In this document: positions 9,177 to 17,584 of the stretch, in pieces | Layout of the letters: each line of letters opens with the position of its first letter | Position numbering within the stretch: position 1 is the stretch's first letter | Source of the DNA: Bacteroidia bacterium | Lineage (GTDB): Bacteria; Bacteroidota; Bacteroidia; Bacteroidales; Prolixibacteraceae | Direction: 5' to 3' | Length of the DNA stretch: 54,106 nucleotides | NCBI GenBank assembly: GCA_026391315.1 | Contig: JAPLDT010000038.1 | Location: forward strand, 1-54,106 | Program-made: the position numbers and the translations under genes | Notes under the pieces: generated by a model | What the model was told of the DNA's origin: nothing | Seen by the model: the letters and a program-made list of their open reading frames with translations, nothing else | The model's database searches: none

Positions 9177-9655
9177 AATTTGGTCCCTCCGTTTATTTCT
9201 TTTGAAGCCGTTTCTACTGCAGCAATAATCCTGTTGTATGCACCGCAACGGCAGAGATTGCCATTCATACCTTCAATGATCCGTTTGCGGTTGGGTTTTG
9301 GATCCGCTTTTAAAAGCGCTACAGCATTCATGATCTGACCTGAAGTACAAAATCCGCACTGCAGGGCCTCATGCTCCACAAACGCTTTCTGAACAGGATG
9401 CAGCTTATCCCCGTCGGCCAATCCTTCTATTGTTACCACTTTTTTCCCTTCGATCTCTTTGACAGCCATTCCGCATGATCTTTGTGCCACTCCATCAACA
9501 AGAATGGTACAGGCACCGCAAAAACCTACTCCGCAACCAAATTTGGTGCCGGTCAATCCGAGCTCAGTACGCAGTACCCACAACAATATCTGACTGGTAT
9601 CTGTCTCTAATTCAGTAGATTTCCCATTCAAAGTAAATTTGATTTTTTCTCTCAT
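9173..9655 (-). CDS. 2Fe-2S subunit of molybdenum hydroxylase (IorA/CoxS-like)
   Basis: This 160-residue protein has the two [2Fe-2S] domains of small subunits of the xanthine oxidase family. The plant-ferredoxin-like cluster uses Cys41, Cys46, Cys49 and Cys61 (FGCGVGFCGAC). The C-terminal four-helix cluster uses Cys100, Cys103, Cys135 and Cys137 (QCGFCTSG and NLCRCGAY). It passes electrons from the molybdopterin site of the large subunit, encoded immediately downstream with a 4-base ATGA overlap. No Tat signal of its own is visible, so it is presumably co-exported with the large subunit. There is no FAD subunit gene, consistent with an IorAB-like two-subunit enzyme that uses another electron acceptor. 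Confidence 0.93.
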   Translation of the reverse strand: MREKIKFTLNGKSTELETDTSQILLWVLRTELGLTGTKFGCGVGFCGACTILVDGVAQRSCGMAVKEIEGKKVVTIEGLADGDKLHPVQKAFVEHEALQCGFCTSGQIMNAVALLKADPKPNRKRIIEGMNGNLCRCGAYNRIIAAVETASKEINGGTKL

Positions 9656-9666
9656 TTGATAGGAAT

Positions 9667-11325
9667 TTAAAAAGTTTGTTTGGTCTCCCGTTCATAATCA
9701 CCGGGGGTGTCAATATCTTTTAACACCTCTTCAGATGCAACCTCAATTTCAAGGATATCATCCGGGTGATTCAGAAACAGTTCCCGAAGTCCAATTTCCG
9801 GATTTAGTATTTTTATCTCATTTCTGTACTTTGAACCAATTAATACCGGATGCCCGCGTTTGCCATTAAACACCGGTATCAGTAACCCTTTCCCACCTTT
9901 CTGAAATACGGAGATCAAGCGGTTAATAACAGCTTCAGAAACCATTGGCTGGTCACCCAAAAGAATCAGATAACCATCCGTTTCCTGGCTTGCAGCAGCT
10001 ACACCAGCCTGAACAGAGGTGAGCATGCCTTCTTCATATCTTTCATTGTCAACAAAAAGCACAGGATAAGCTTCTAGCTCCTCTTCTATTTTATTTCTGT
10101 CACATCCGGTTACCACGATAGTCCGGGATGAAACAGAACCGGCAATTTTGCCAACTACAGTGGAAATCATACTCTTACCCTCAAAAGGCATCAACAGCTT
10201 TTGTTGGCCCATCCGGATACTTTTGCCTGCTGCAAGGACGATGGAAGTTACCTGTTTTTTGCTCCTGCTGAAATATATCTCGTGGCGCTCCTTGATCAGT
10301 TCGGCCAGAATGCTCACTGCTATTTCATTGACTGTTCTGGAATGGATATCGATACCCACCGGGGTATGAACGAATTTCCACTCTTCGGGAGTTGCCCATT
10401 TTTCGGCAATGAATTTTTGACCCATCAAAGTCGTCTTACGCTTGCTGCCAATGACCCCGATGTAAGCTGCACTTGAGCAGATACAGGCTTTCAGCGCCTC
10501 TATGTCGGTTCGGTGACCCTGTGTTGCGATCACTATATAAACATCCGAAGTTAATGAAATTGCTTGAAATGCCTGCTGCAAGGGTTGGCAAATAACCCTG
10601 GATGCTTCAGGAAATCTGGAAGATACTGCCAGTTCAGGCCGGTCATCTACTACTGTTATTTCAAAATCTACCAGACTGCTGATCCGGCAGAGCGCCTGTC
10701 CAATGTGTCCGGCACCTGCGATTATCAATTGAGGGATTGGCAGGATGGGTTCGATGAAGAGAATCGTCTTTTCTTCCTTATCTCCGGCCGTTTCAATGTA
10801 ACGGGGAGTCCTGCTGTCAATTATCTGTTTTACCTCTAAATTTTCAGAATGGAGAATAGAAGTTATTGTTTCGGGAAGTGCATCCTTCAGTTCAATCCAG
10901 CCGCGTTGAAGTCCCGTAACCTGACTGTCTGAATTTTGGATAAGCGTAAACAATGCCCCGTTTTTTCGGCGCCGGATTGAATCAACCAGCAGCCGGTATA
11001 CTTCAAGATGTTGCGCGGGATTTGCATCGATCAGAAACAGTGCGCTTCCGCCGCAGATGGCTCCGGTCTGATCCTCCAGTTCTGACTGGAAATGGACCCA
11101 TTGCAAAACACTCTCCCGGGTGGAAGCCGACAAAGCTGCGACCTTTTGCGCCTCCGCTTCGAGCAATCCTCCGCCAAGGGTGCCGCTTAACACCTTCTCT
11201 TTTTCGAAAATGGCCATGGCCCCCGGAACCTGGGGGGCAGAGCCCTTGGTAAAGAGCAACGATCCTGTCTGAATATTTGCTCCTGCCTGCAGGCAGCTGA
11301 TTAATTGTTCATACAAGGCGCTCAT
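9667..11325 (-). CDS. XdhC-MocA fusion: molybdenum hydroxylase maturation factor
   Basis: This 552-residue protein joins two functions usually encoded separately. Residues 1-345 form an XdhC/CoxI-type protein, with the N-terminal XdhC domain including GTLGGGLLEAEAQ (48-60) and a Rossmann domain with IIAGAGHIGQAL (201-212) and GVIGSKRK (290-297). Residues 358-552 are a MobA-like nucleotidyltransferase with IVLAAGKSIRMGQQKLL (362-378) and LLGDQP, matching molybdenum cofactor cytidylyltransferase MocA. XdhC binds and protects the cofactor and promotes its sulfuration; MocA makes the cytosine dinucleotide form. It is the first gene of the operon, 11 bases before the 2Fe-2S subunit, so it presumably matures the enzyme encoded downstream. 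Confidence 0.9.
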   Translation of the reverse strand: MSALYEQLISCLQAGANIQTGSLLFTKGSAPQVPGAMAIFEKEKVLSGTLGGGLLEAEAQKVAALSASTRESVLQWVHFQSELEDQTGAICGGSALFLIDANPAQHLEVYRLLVDSIRRRKNGALFTLIQNSDSQVTGLQRGWIELKDALPETITSILHSENLEVKQIIDSRTPRYIETAGDKEEKTILFIEPILPIPQLIIAGAGHIGQALCRISSLVDFEITVVDDRPELAVSSRFPEASRVICQPLQQAFQAISLTSDVYIVIATQGHRTDIEALKACICSSAAYIGVIGSKRKTTLMGQKFIAEKWATPEEWKFVHTPVGIDIHSRTVNEIAVSILAELIKERHEIYFSRSKKQVTSIVLAAGKSIRMGQQKLLMPFEGKSMISTVVGKIAGSVSSRTIVVTGCDRNKIEEELEAYPVLFVDNERYEEGMLTSVQAGVAAASQETDGYLILLGDQPMVSEAVINRLISVFQKGGKGLLIPVFNGKRGHPVLIGSKYRNEIKILNPEIGLRELFLNHPDDILEIEVASEEVLKDIDTPGDYERETKQTF

Positions 11326-11409
11326 AGTTTCTGAGTTTCAAAGATTCCGGATTTTGCCGACAATCCCATATTAATCTGCCTGATCGGTCCAGATTATTCT
11401 CGTAACCAT
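11309..11409 (-). pseudogene. Collapsed RelE/ParE-type toxin gene
   Basis: An ATG at 11409 inside the end of the antitoxin gene starts MVTRIIWTDQAD and then meets a stop. This matches the N-terminus of the intact toxin at 17282-17584 (MARQIIWTQRAQ), including the same overlap with its antitoxin. About 10 bases on, in another frame, comes LIWDCRQNPESLKL, matching the C-terminus of the intact toxin (SIWDCRQNPEDLKR). The middle, roughly 70-80 codons, is gone. The remnant runs into the start of the XdhC-MocA gene. This is clear decay of a toxin by internal deletion, leaving its antitoxin alone. Confidence 0.85.
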
Positions 11410-11627
11410 TTTCCATTCCTTAGGGTAACGTCCTCATTTGAAACGACTTTACCTGTCTTATAATCGGCAATACTTTCAGAAATTAATTTTTCCTCTGAAG
11501 AAGAAAGTATATATTGCTCACTCTCTCCTGCTTCGCTCAAAAGCTGGTTGAGATAATTAAGTAGAGCATCATCTTTTGAATCCAATACTTTTCTGATGAT
11601 ACTATTTTGAATCCCTTCAGAACTCAT
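11394..11627 (-). CDS. Orphan antitoxin-like protein
   Basis: This 77-residue acidic, helical protein has the C-terminal pattern SESIADYKTGKVVSNEDV...WLRE, typical of the small antitoxins paired with RelE/ParE-family toxins in Bacteroidota, where the C-terminal tail wraps the toxin. It shares general layout with the antitoxin at 17569-17802 (EEARQQFKNGQFLKSD...WLGK). Its toxin partner is present only as a collapsed remnant overlapping its 3' end. It could still neutralise a related toxin, such as the one at 17282, but that is speculation. Confidence 0.65.
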   Translation of the reverse strand: MSSEGIQNSIIRKVLDSKDDALLNYLNQLLSEAGESEQYILSSSEEKLISESIADYKTGKVVSNEDVTLRNGKWLRE

Positions 11628-11698
11628 GACGATATATTTTACCCAAATTTACTTAAAATTAGATAAAAGAAGAATTTTCTGTATCAAAATGCAACCAA

Positions 11699-12784
11699 TT
11701 AATGCCTCCCTTCTCCTTGCTTAATTTTATTTCGGATTTCGAGCGAATCATCAGAATAGAGAAATTCGCGGGTGGATTCTGGGAGAAATTCCTGAAAATC
11801 GTCCAGCTTGTCCATTTTTATGGCCTGCCGGATTTTTGAGGCGCTGATAAAATCGGGAAGAACAGAAGATCCTGAAATAGCAACCTTTCTCATCAATTCA
11901 ACCACTTCAACTCCGTAAGAAGGGAGAATCATTTTCATAGCCTTGTTATATGCAGCCGTGGTTGCGCAATAATTTTCTGTCCCAATGTAACGTTTTTTAA
12001 TACCGAGAACCGGAACAACATATTTGGCAAAAATCCTGACGTCCAGTTCCGCTTGCTTTTCCATCACATCGCCGACCGTTTCATTTTTCAGAAAATAAGC
12101 CGGGAAGATAGATCCCGAAACAATGTACATCCCGCCACGAACCATCAGGACATTCTTTAAGTGGGCAATTCCCTTTTTGATCAATTCCCATCTGATAGCA
12201 AAAGGGAAAGCAGAGAGATCTTCTTCTACCACAAACAAATAGACCAATTCATTCTCGGCAGCAGCTTTTTCTATCAGAAATAAATGTCCGTTGGTAAAAG
12301 GATTACAATTGACAACGATGGACGCAACTGATGTGGTTTCGGTCTTATATTTCAATGATTTAAGATAATCCTGATAGGTAAAAATCGACTCAAAGCCAAA
12401 CTCCAAAAGCGTAAACAAAGGTGGCGAGGAGGCAATCTCAGTGAAACCTAACCCTTGAAACCTGACAGAATTCTCCGGGCGGGTGAATACAAAGGTGTGC
12501 TTGTAAATTTTCAGGAGTTTCTCTGTCATGTAGGTAACGATCAAGGCAAAAGCGGTCGTGTCGCGGAATTTTGGAGAAACGGCAACATATTTCAGGATCC
12601 GGCCAAGATGTGATCCCGTTCCGACAAGCTCCCCCTTCAGGTTATAAACAATCATGGTTGCCTCAACATCGGCAGGATCAAACTCAAATCCAAGTTCGAG
12701 GAGAAATCCAGTCACCAGTTTTACATCAAAGGGATTGTTGAGGTCAAGGGTCTCTTGCCTGAAATCAGTATCTTCAAATGTCAT
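11699..12784 (-). CDS. citC: [Citrate (pro-3S)-lyase] ligase CitC
   Basis: This 361-residue protein acetylates the prosthetic group thiol of the citrate lyase acyl carrier subunit, activating the enzyme at the expense of ATP and acetate. It has an N-terminal GNAT-like part (about 1-135) and a C-terminal nucleotidyltransferase domain with NPFTNGHLFLIEKA (161-174, the HxGH-type motif as NGH), followed later by YIGTENYC and a helical end. Length matches the family. It overlaps the end of citXG by 11 bases and is the last gene of the citDEF-XG-C cluster. Its likely target, the CitD carrier, is intact, but the CitE subunit is broken. Confidence 0.93.
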   Translation of the reverse strand: MTFEDTDFRQETLDLNNPFDVKLVTGFLLELGFEFDPADVEATMIVYNLKGELVGTGSHLGRILKYVAVSPKFRDTTAFALIVTYMTEKLLKIYKHTFVFTRPENSVRFQGLGFTEIASSPPLFTLLEFGFESIFTYQDYLKSLKYKTETTSVASIVVNCNPFTNGHLFLIEKAAAENELVYLFVVEEDLSAFPFAIRWELIKKGIAHLKNVLMVRGGMYIVSGSIFPAYFLKNETVGDVMEKQAELDVRIFAKYVVPVLGIKKRYIGTENYCATTAAYNKAMKMILPSYGVEVVELMRKVAISGSSVLPDFISASKIRQAIKMDKLDDFQEFLPESTREFLYSDDSLEIRNKIKQGEGRH

Positions 12785-14174
12785 AACTTTGTATCAAAGG
12801 AGAAATAAAAAATGGGGATTCAAACTTCATTACAGACCAGAAAAAAATAGAAAGCGCAAGTAAATCGGCAGATCCACCCGGCGAAATATTTTCATTTCTG
12901 CAGAATTCTGCGACCTCCAGATAATTTGAATCAGTAAAATTTTCCAAAGCTGCTTTGCAGAGCTTTTGAAAGGCCTTCAATGCATCTTGCCCACCCCGAA
13001 AAAGAATATTTGTATCCATGTTCTGCGATGCGATGGCAAGAAAACATTGGGTCAAGGCAGTATCATTCAATTGGTTTTCCTTTGTGAGATAAGGTAATCC
13101 AATCTCAAATACAGTTCGGAAACCTCCTTCTGCCTCACCCCGTGCACCGCTGAATCCTGAGGATTGAAAAACGGTCAATCCATGGGTGGAATTTGATGGC
13201 TTGCTGTCCTTTAGTTCCCGTTTCACAATATCCCGGCAAATATCCCTGACAATACTCCGAAAATATTCCGGATCGAACTGATTGAGACTGCTGTAAAGCT
13301 TGCCACAGGAGAAAAGTGTGAGTCCCATCAAAAAGATCAATCCTTTGTGCGTATTGATGTTACCCGTAGCCCGGAACATTGCTGCCTCCATTCGTAAACC
13401 AATGTTCCGGATGATTGGCAATGCCCGGATGTACCCTTCATCCTGAAAAGCAAATCCTGCCTGCACTAACTCCTCAAAATATAAGGATATGGCTGCGGAT
13501 GAATCTGCAAAAGTCAGAAAATTCATGTCCGCATGACTGCCATTGCTTAACCTGTCTACCAACCCCGGTTTTGGTGTGAGAGAAATTTCATAAAGCAGCG
13601 CTTTCAGCGCCAATGAGGCGAGTTGCTTCGAAAGGAGAGATTCTCTTTGCCGGTTGCAGTAATCCCGCATATTAGAAAACATCAGAGAGCGCAACTGCAC
13701 CATTTCATGCGCCTGCTCACGCCGGCATTCAATGGCCGGTTTAACCTGACAATAAAAGCACAATTTTGATTTTCCTGAAGAGATACAATTACCCTTTTCA
13801 TCATTCACATCCACATCGATAAACCTGCCAAGCGGATGACTCTCTTCAAAATTCTCACAAATTTGCTTTAGCTCAATGATGCCCAATTTATCGGCAGTAA
13901 ATGGCGTCACAAAAAAATCGCCCGCTGCATCACACCTTTCAATCGCTTCGATGTTATGAAGCTCAACTAAATGAGACTTCAGCGTGAATTGCAGATCCTG
14001 CAGACAATATTTGAAAAAGTAGTAGACACTAGGATTGCTTTTGGGGAAACCCGGAACATTTAAACTCAAACTCACGCACTGATATCCCTTTCCTGCAATT
14101 TTACTTTTCAGAAGCGCCCTTTGTTCCCGGGCATTCAATATGGATTGCAGTGGTTCGATTTTGTTCCTCCTCAA
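12774..14174 (-). CDS. citXG: CitXG fusion: prosthetic group synthesis and transfer for citrate lyase
   Basis: This 466-residue protein fuses two enzymes. Residues 1 to about 165 resemble CitX, which transfers phosphoribosyl-dephospho-CoA to apo-CitD; seen are GRFIDVDVNDEKG, the LCFYCQVKPAIECRREQAHE cysteine/histidine region, and DAAGDFFVTPFTADKLG. Residues from about 185 resemble CitG, which makes triphosphoribosyl-dephospho-CoA; seen are EISLTPKPGLVDRLSNGSH, NTHKGLIFLMGL and ARGEAEGGF. CitXG fusions are known in several citrate fermenters. It overlaps citC by 11 bases. It is separated from citF by a GC-rich block at 14255-14412 that interrupts the operon spacing. Confidence 0.9.
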   Translation of the reverse strand: MRRNKIEPLQSILNAREQRALLKSKIAGKGYQCVSLSLNVPGFPKSNPSVYYFFKYCLQDLQFTLKSHLVELHNIEAIERCDAAGDFFVTPFTADKLGIIELKQICENFEESHPLGRFIDVDVNDEKGNCISSGKSKLCFYCQVKPAIECRREQAHEMVQLRSLMFSNMRDYCNRQRESLLSKQLASLALKALLYEISLTPKPGLVDRLSNGSHADMNFLTFADSSAAISLYFEELVQAGFAFQDEGYIRALPIIRNIGLRMEAAMFRATGNINTHKGLIFLMGLTLFSCGKLYSSLNQFDPEYFRSIVRDICRDIVKRELKDSKPSNSTHGLTVFQSSGFSGARGEAEGGFRTVFEIGLPYLTKENQLNDTALTQCFLAIASQNMDTNILFRGGQDALKAFQKLCKAALENFTDSNYLEVAEFCRNENISPGGSADLLALSIFFWSVMKFESPFFISPLIQSYDI

Positions 14175-14254
14175 TTTATTTTAATCCCTGTTCCAACTCT
14201 CTGCCAAATACTTTCCGCCTGGAGTTCCTTCCGTCCGAAACGGTCTAATTTCTA

Positions 14255-14412
14255 TTTTCAGGATGCTACCACGGACGGCGCACATTCGGCGTTCATTTAC
14301 CAGGGGTTCCGCTTCGCTTTACCCCTGGCTACCATGATGTCGCCGCTACGCGGCTTAACCCCGGAGTCGCACTCGCCCCTTCACCCCATCTCCCCTTCGG
14401 CTCAGGGACCGG
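14255..14412. repeat. GC-rich hairpin block inserted between citF and citXG
   Basis: The 267-base gap between citF and citXG contains a block richer in G+C than the genes around it. It includes the hairpin CCAGGGGT...ACCCCTGG (14300-14328), the hairpin GCCGC-TAC-GCGGC (14342-14354), and CCCTTCGGCTCAGGGACC (14393-14410), a shortened form of the word at 221-243. The composition and nested hairpins look like a dispersed intergenic repeat of the kind seen in Bacteroidales genomes rather than a gene. No transposase is linked. It might attenuate citXG-citC expression by forming structured RNA. Confidence 0.65.
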
Positions 14413-14441
14413 TCTCATTTCTCTATGCACTATGCCCTCTG

Positions 14442-15998
14442 CTACTTCTCCTTCAACTGGTGGATCACATCAATTATTGTTCCATCCCTGTATTCCACAA
14501 CCCCCACAATTTTATCGGTGTACTCCAGAGGAGCAGGAATACCAGTGATTTTATCAACCTCAATTTCAAGGTCATGGATATCCTTGATGTTGAGACCAGC
14601 CTTGCGAAGATTTGCCTCAAGCTCAGGGAAAGCCGGATTTACACAGGTACCTCGCTCAGTTACAAGAACATGGATGGTTTCTCCCGGAGTTACTATTGTA
14701 TGAACCCGCTTCTTAATAATAGGAATCCGGCCACGGAACGAAGGACAAACAACTACCGTCAGTTTTGCTCCCGAAGCAGTATCGGAATGCCCGCCGGAAG
14801 CTCCCCTGATTTTCCCTTCAGATCCGGTAATTACATTGACATTGAAATTAACATCGATCTCAAGTGCACCAAGTACAACCACATCTATTTTGTTGGTGAT
14901 GCACCCGCAATTAAAAGGATTAGCATACAAAGCTGCCGGGATCTCAATGTGATGACGGTTGTTCAGTAAGGAATTACTTACCACCGCATCAAAAGATTGC
15001 ACATCGAATATGGTCTCAAAAAGACCTTCGTTCAGCATATCAACGCAATAGGAGGTGATACCTCCCAACATAAAGCTGCCTTTCAGCTCTTTTTTCTTCA
15101 TCTTTTCCCGGATGAATTTTGCAACCGCCAAAGAAGCTCCACCAGCCCCCACCTGAAAAGCGAATCCTGGCACAAAAAATCCTGAATGCTCGATCACATC
15201 CGCAGCAAGTTTGGCAATCCTCAAATCCATGGGGGAGTTGGTGATACGGGTTGTTCCGGTGGCAATTTTCGACGCATCACCAATAGAATCAACCAGCACG
15301 ACATGATCGATGAAGTTCTGTGAGATGGAAAGCGGAATACAAGGAAAATTTACCAGGTTGTCGGTAACAACAATCACCTGTTTCGCATACCTCGCATCAA
15401 TGACGGCATAGCCAATCGAACCGAAGGCCGATTTTCCATGAGACCCTGTCGCATTGCCTTCACAATCGGCAGCCGAGGCAGGAATAACTGCCAAATCAAT
15501 CTGAATTTTTCCAGTATGGATGCATCTTACCCTGCCGCCATGTGAATGAATAACCACCGGGGTATCCAGTACACCCTTTGAAATGGCGTGTCCCAGTTCA
15601 CTGCGGATTCCGGAAGAGAAAATCCGGGTTACCGTGCCATCTACCAAATAAGGAAGGATTGGATCGTGACATTCGTTGAGCGATGAAGAGGCCAGGGTTA
15701 TTTCGCGAATTCCCATGTTGTGCAGGATGGTCAAAGTCTGTACCAGAAGAATATCCCCGTTTCTAAGATGATGGTGGAAGGAGACGGTCATTCCATTGTG
15801 CGGATTGCTTCTGATGATGGCCTCCTCCAGGGTCTTGCACAATTTACTTTGATGCGGAAGGTATGCCTTGTTGGGGGCAGGTATGGTCGGTTCGTCCATC
15901 CAGCCTTTGCTCAACTTCGTGAGAGCTCCCTGAAAAGGTTCCAAATTGCCTATTCCTTCAATGTATTCAGGGATTTCCCTTCCTAAACTGTTTAACAT
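14442..15998 (-). CDS. citF: Citrate lyase alpha subunit (citrate-ACP transferase) CitF
   Basis: This 518-residue protein is the alpha subunit of citrate lyase, which swaps acetyl for citryl on the CitD carrier. Recognised blocks include VSFHHHLRNGDILL near the N-terminus, VIHSHGGRVRCIHTGKI, FQVGAGGASLAVAKFIREKM, ITGSEGKIRGASGGHSDTA and the C-terminal GIPAPLEYTDKIVGVVEYRDG. Length matches the family (about 510). It follows citE with a 67-base gap and is intact. Citrate lyase normally acts in anaerobic citrate fermentation, giving acetate and oxaloacetate; the pckG and pyk genes later in the window could handle the latter, but they are not linked as an operon. Confidence 0.95.
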   Translation of the reverse strand: MLNSLGREIPEYIEGIGNLEPFQGALTKLSKGWMDEPTIPAPNKAYLPHQSKLCKTLEEAIIRSNPHNGMTVSFHHHLRNGDILLVQTLTILHNMGIREITLASSSLNECHDPILPYLVDGTVTRIFSSGIRSELGHAISKGVLDTPVVIHSHGGRVRCIHTGKIQIDLAVIPASAADCEGNATGSHGKSAFGSIGYAVIDARYAKQVIVVTDNLVNFPCIPLSISQNFIDHVVLVDSIGDASKIATGTTRITNSPMDLRIAKLAADVIEHSGFFVPGFAFQVGAGGASLAVAKFIREKMKKKELKGSFMLGGITSYCVDMLNEGLFETIFDVQSFDAVVSNSLLNNRHHIEIPAALYANPFNCGCITNKIDVVVLGALEIDVNFNVNVITGSEGKIRGASGGHSDTASGAKLTVVVCPSFRGRIPIIKKRVHTIVTPGETIHVLVTERGTCVNPAFPELEANLRKAGLNIKDIHDLEIEVDKITGIPAPLEYTDKIVGVVEYRDGTIIDVIHQLKEK

Positions 15999-16065
15999 CG
16001 TATGGTTGTTTTTATGCTTTTGATCTCATTTGTATCGTCATTTTTCAATCCCCTATGCGAAACCA

Positions 16066-16837
16066 TTATCCAACCGTAACATTGGCAAGTCTCAGCAAAT
16101 ACTCGGCACGGGCAACAATGGGGGCATCAATCATCTTGCCGTCGATGGCAAAAACACCGATGCCAGCCGCACTGTTTGACCTGAACTCCTTAACGATCCT
16201 GTAGGCTTTTCTGATCTCCTCATCAGTTGGCGTAAATACCTCGTGAACCACATCAATTTGCCTTGGATTGATGATCGCTTTCCCTGTAAATCCAATCTTT
16301 TTGGCATATTCGGTCTCCCTCCGCAATCCCTCCTCATCGTTTACATCAGGAAAAACCGTATCGATGACATCAATATGACTGGCTTTTGCAGCCATAACGA
16401 TCCTCTTCCGGGCAAAATCTATTGACGCCCATGGCTGTTTCAATCATCGCATGAAGCGTCATTTTATCATGGGGAAGACCATGTCTGTCTTCAATCTTTT
16501 CGATGATATTCAAAAGTTCAATGACCTCTTCCGGCGACTCTGTTTTGGGATACCGGATGGCTGACGGCTGAAGCGGAACAATTTCCTCCAGATCGGCCAA
16601 TCCAAAAGGAGTACTTAAATGATTGACCCGTACACATACCTCTGAATCATAGAAATCTGTCACAAGGATCATATTCCTGACCAAAGTCCTGGCGGCGTCC
16701 TTTTGATTGAGGGCAACAGCATCTTCCAAATCCAGAAGGATGCTGTCGGCTCCGTATATTCCACCCTGCTGAATCATTGCCGGATTATTTCCGGGGATGT
16801 AGAGCATCGTTCTCCTATTCTTAAAATTCTTCATCAT
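16066..16837 (-). pseudogene. citE: Citrate lyase beta subunit CitE, broken by internal deletion
   Basis: The first frame (16837 down to 16370, 155 codons) begins as a normal CitE (RRTMLYIPGNNPAMIQ, LLDLEDAVALNQKDAAR, VRVNHL) and reaches MTLHAMIETAMG, then reads VNRF and soon stops. The next frame resumes CitE homology at SIDFARKRIVMAAKAS, then DVIDTVFPDVNDEEGL, GKAIINPRQI and a normal end. At the junction near 16424-16432 about 40 codons of the family are missing, including the conserved GAED segment that helps bind the metal, and the frame is shifted. The whole locus is 772 bases; an intact gene needs about 900. Citryl-ACP cleavage should therefore be lost unless another CitE exists elsewhere. 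Confidence 0.88.
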
Positions 16838-16844
16838 GAATCTT

Positions 16845-17135
16845 TTATGTCAATGTTCCTTCCTGTTGACCGAGTGAGCGTTTGATGGCTGTTTCGAGCC
16901 GGGCCTTGATGGTAGGCTCCAGCGCGCCCTTGTCTTTGGCAATCAGATGGATATCTGTCATTTCATAATGATCAAGCATTCCATCTACAATTTGCCTGAA
17001 ACTTGCTCCATACTGCTTCATCACTGTTGATGAAATCTCAATTTTCCTGCCCGAACGATTTGGAAGTGGTTCAATCAATACAATGACATCGCTCGACTCA
17101 AAGGTTCCCGATTGTGCGGGTATTTTTGGCTTCAT
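16845..17135 (-). CDS. citD: Citrate lyase acyl carrier protein (gamma subunit) CitD
   Basis: This 96-residue protein carries the phosphoribosyl-dephospho-CoA arm of citrate lyase. The N-terminal PAQSGTFESSDVIVLIEPL contains the conserved serine region where the prosthetic group attaches, and the length matches the family. It is the first gene of the minus-strand cluster, 7 bases before the citE start, so its promoter should lie in 17136-17281, between it and the toxin gene. That stretch holds AT-rich DNA and the short inverted words TTCGAA-AATTTCGAA around 17234-17250, but no confident promoter can be called. Confidence 0.93.
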   Translation of the reverse strand: MKPKIPAQSGTFESSDVIVLIEPLPNRSGRKIEISSTVMKQYGASFRQIVDGMLDHYEMTDIHLIAKDKGALEPTIKARLETAIKRSLGQQEGTLT

Positions 17136-17281
17136 GGCTAAAATTTAATATTCGGCTTAAAAATACGGAAATTCGAAGGATTATAATACTCCATATCGCG
17201 TTCAACCTGCCTTTTCCCTTCGATTTGAACTATTCGAAAATTTCGAATAGTTGCCTCTTGATTTTGTTCCAGTTTACTGGC

Positions 17282-17584
17282 TTATTTCGTTATTCTTTTT
17301 AAATCTTCCGGATTTTGTCTGCAATCCCAAATTGACAACACAACTATCTCATTTATTGAGATTTCATAAATAATTAGATATTCTCTCAAAACTTTGACCC
17401 TAACATTTTCTTTATTTGTAAGCCTCCCAATCAAAGGATGCTTACAGATCAGTACAAGAGACTCCTTAATTAATTCATTTAATTTTTTGCTATAAATAAC
17501 CGATTTGTTCCGGTCATTCCAGAAAGAGAAAATTTCAATTCTATCCTTTTGAGCCCTTTGGGTCCAAATTATTTGCCTAGCCAT
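17282..17584 (-). CDS. RelE/ParE-family toxin
   Basis: This 100-residue basic protein has the typical layout of RelE/ParE-superfamily toxins: IIWTQRAQKDRIEIFSFW at the N-terminus, a helical middle, the beta-hairpin NVRVKVLREYLIIYEI, and the C-terminal VLSIWDCRQNPEDLK. Members either cleave mRNA at the ribosome or poison gyrase; which applies here cannot be decided. Its ATG lies inside the end of the antitoxin gene (16-base overlap), a normal coupled order with antitoxin first. A deleted copy of a related toxin lies at 11309-11409 on the other side of the citrate lyase cluster. Confidence 0.85.
   Translation of the reverse strand: MARQIIWTQRAQKDRIEIFSFWNDRNKSVIYSKKLNELIKESLVLICKHPLIGRLTNKENVRVKVLREYLIIYEISINEIVVLSIWDCRQNPEDLKRITK

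Noticed and set aside
9177-9248. 24-residue extension of the molybdopterin subunit
   Set aside because: It would place the Tat signal internally and extend the overlap with the 2Fe-2S subunit; the ATGA overlap at 9173-9176 is more natural.
14121-14969. 282-codon plus-strand frame across the GC-rich block and citF
   Set aside because: It runs antisense through the citXG start and citF, has no family resemblance, and is explained by the coding bias of the genes beneath it.
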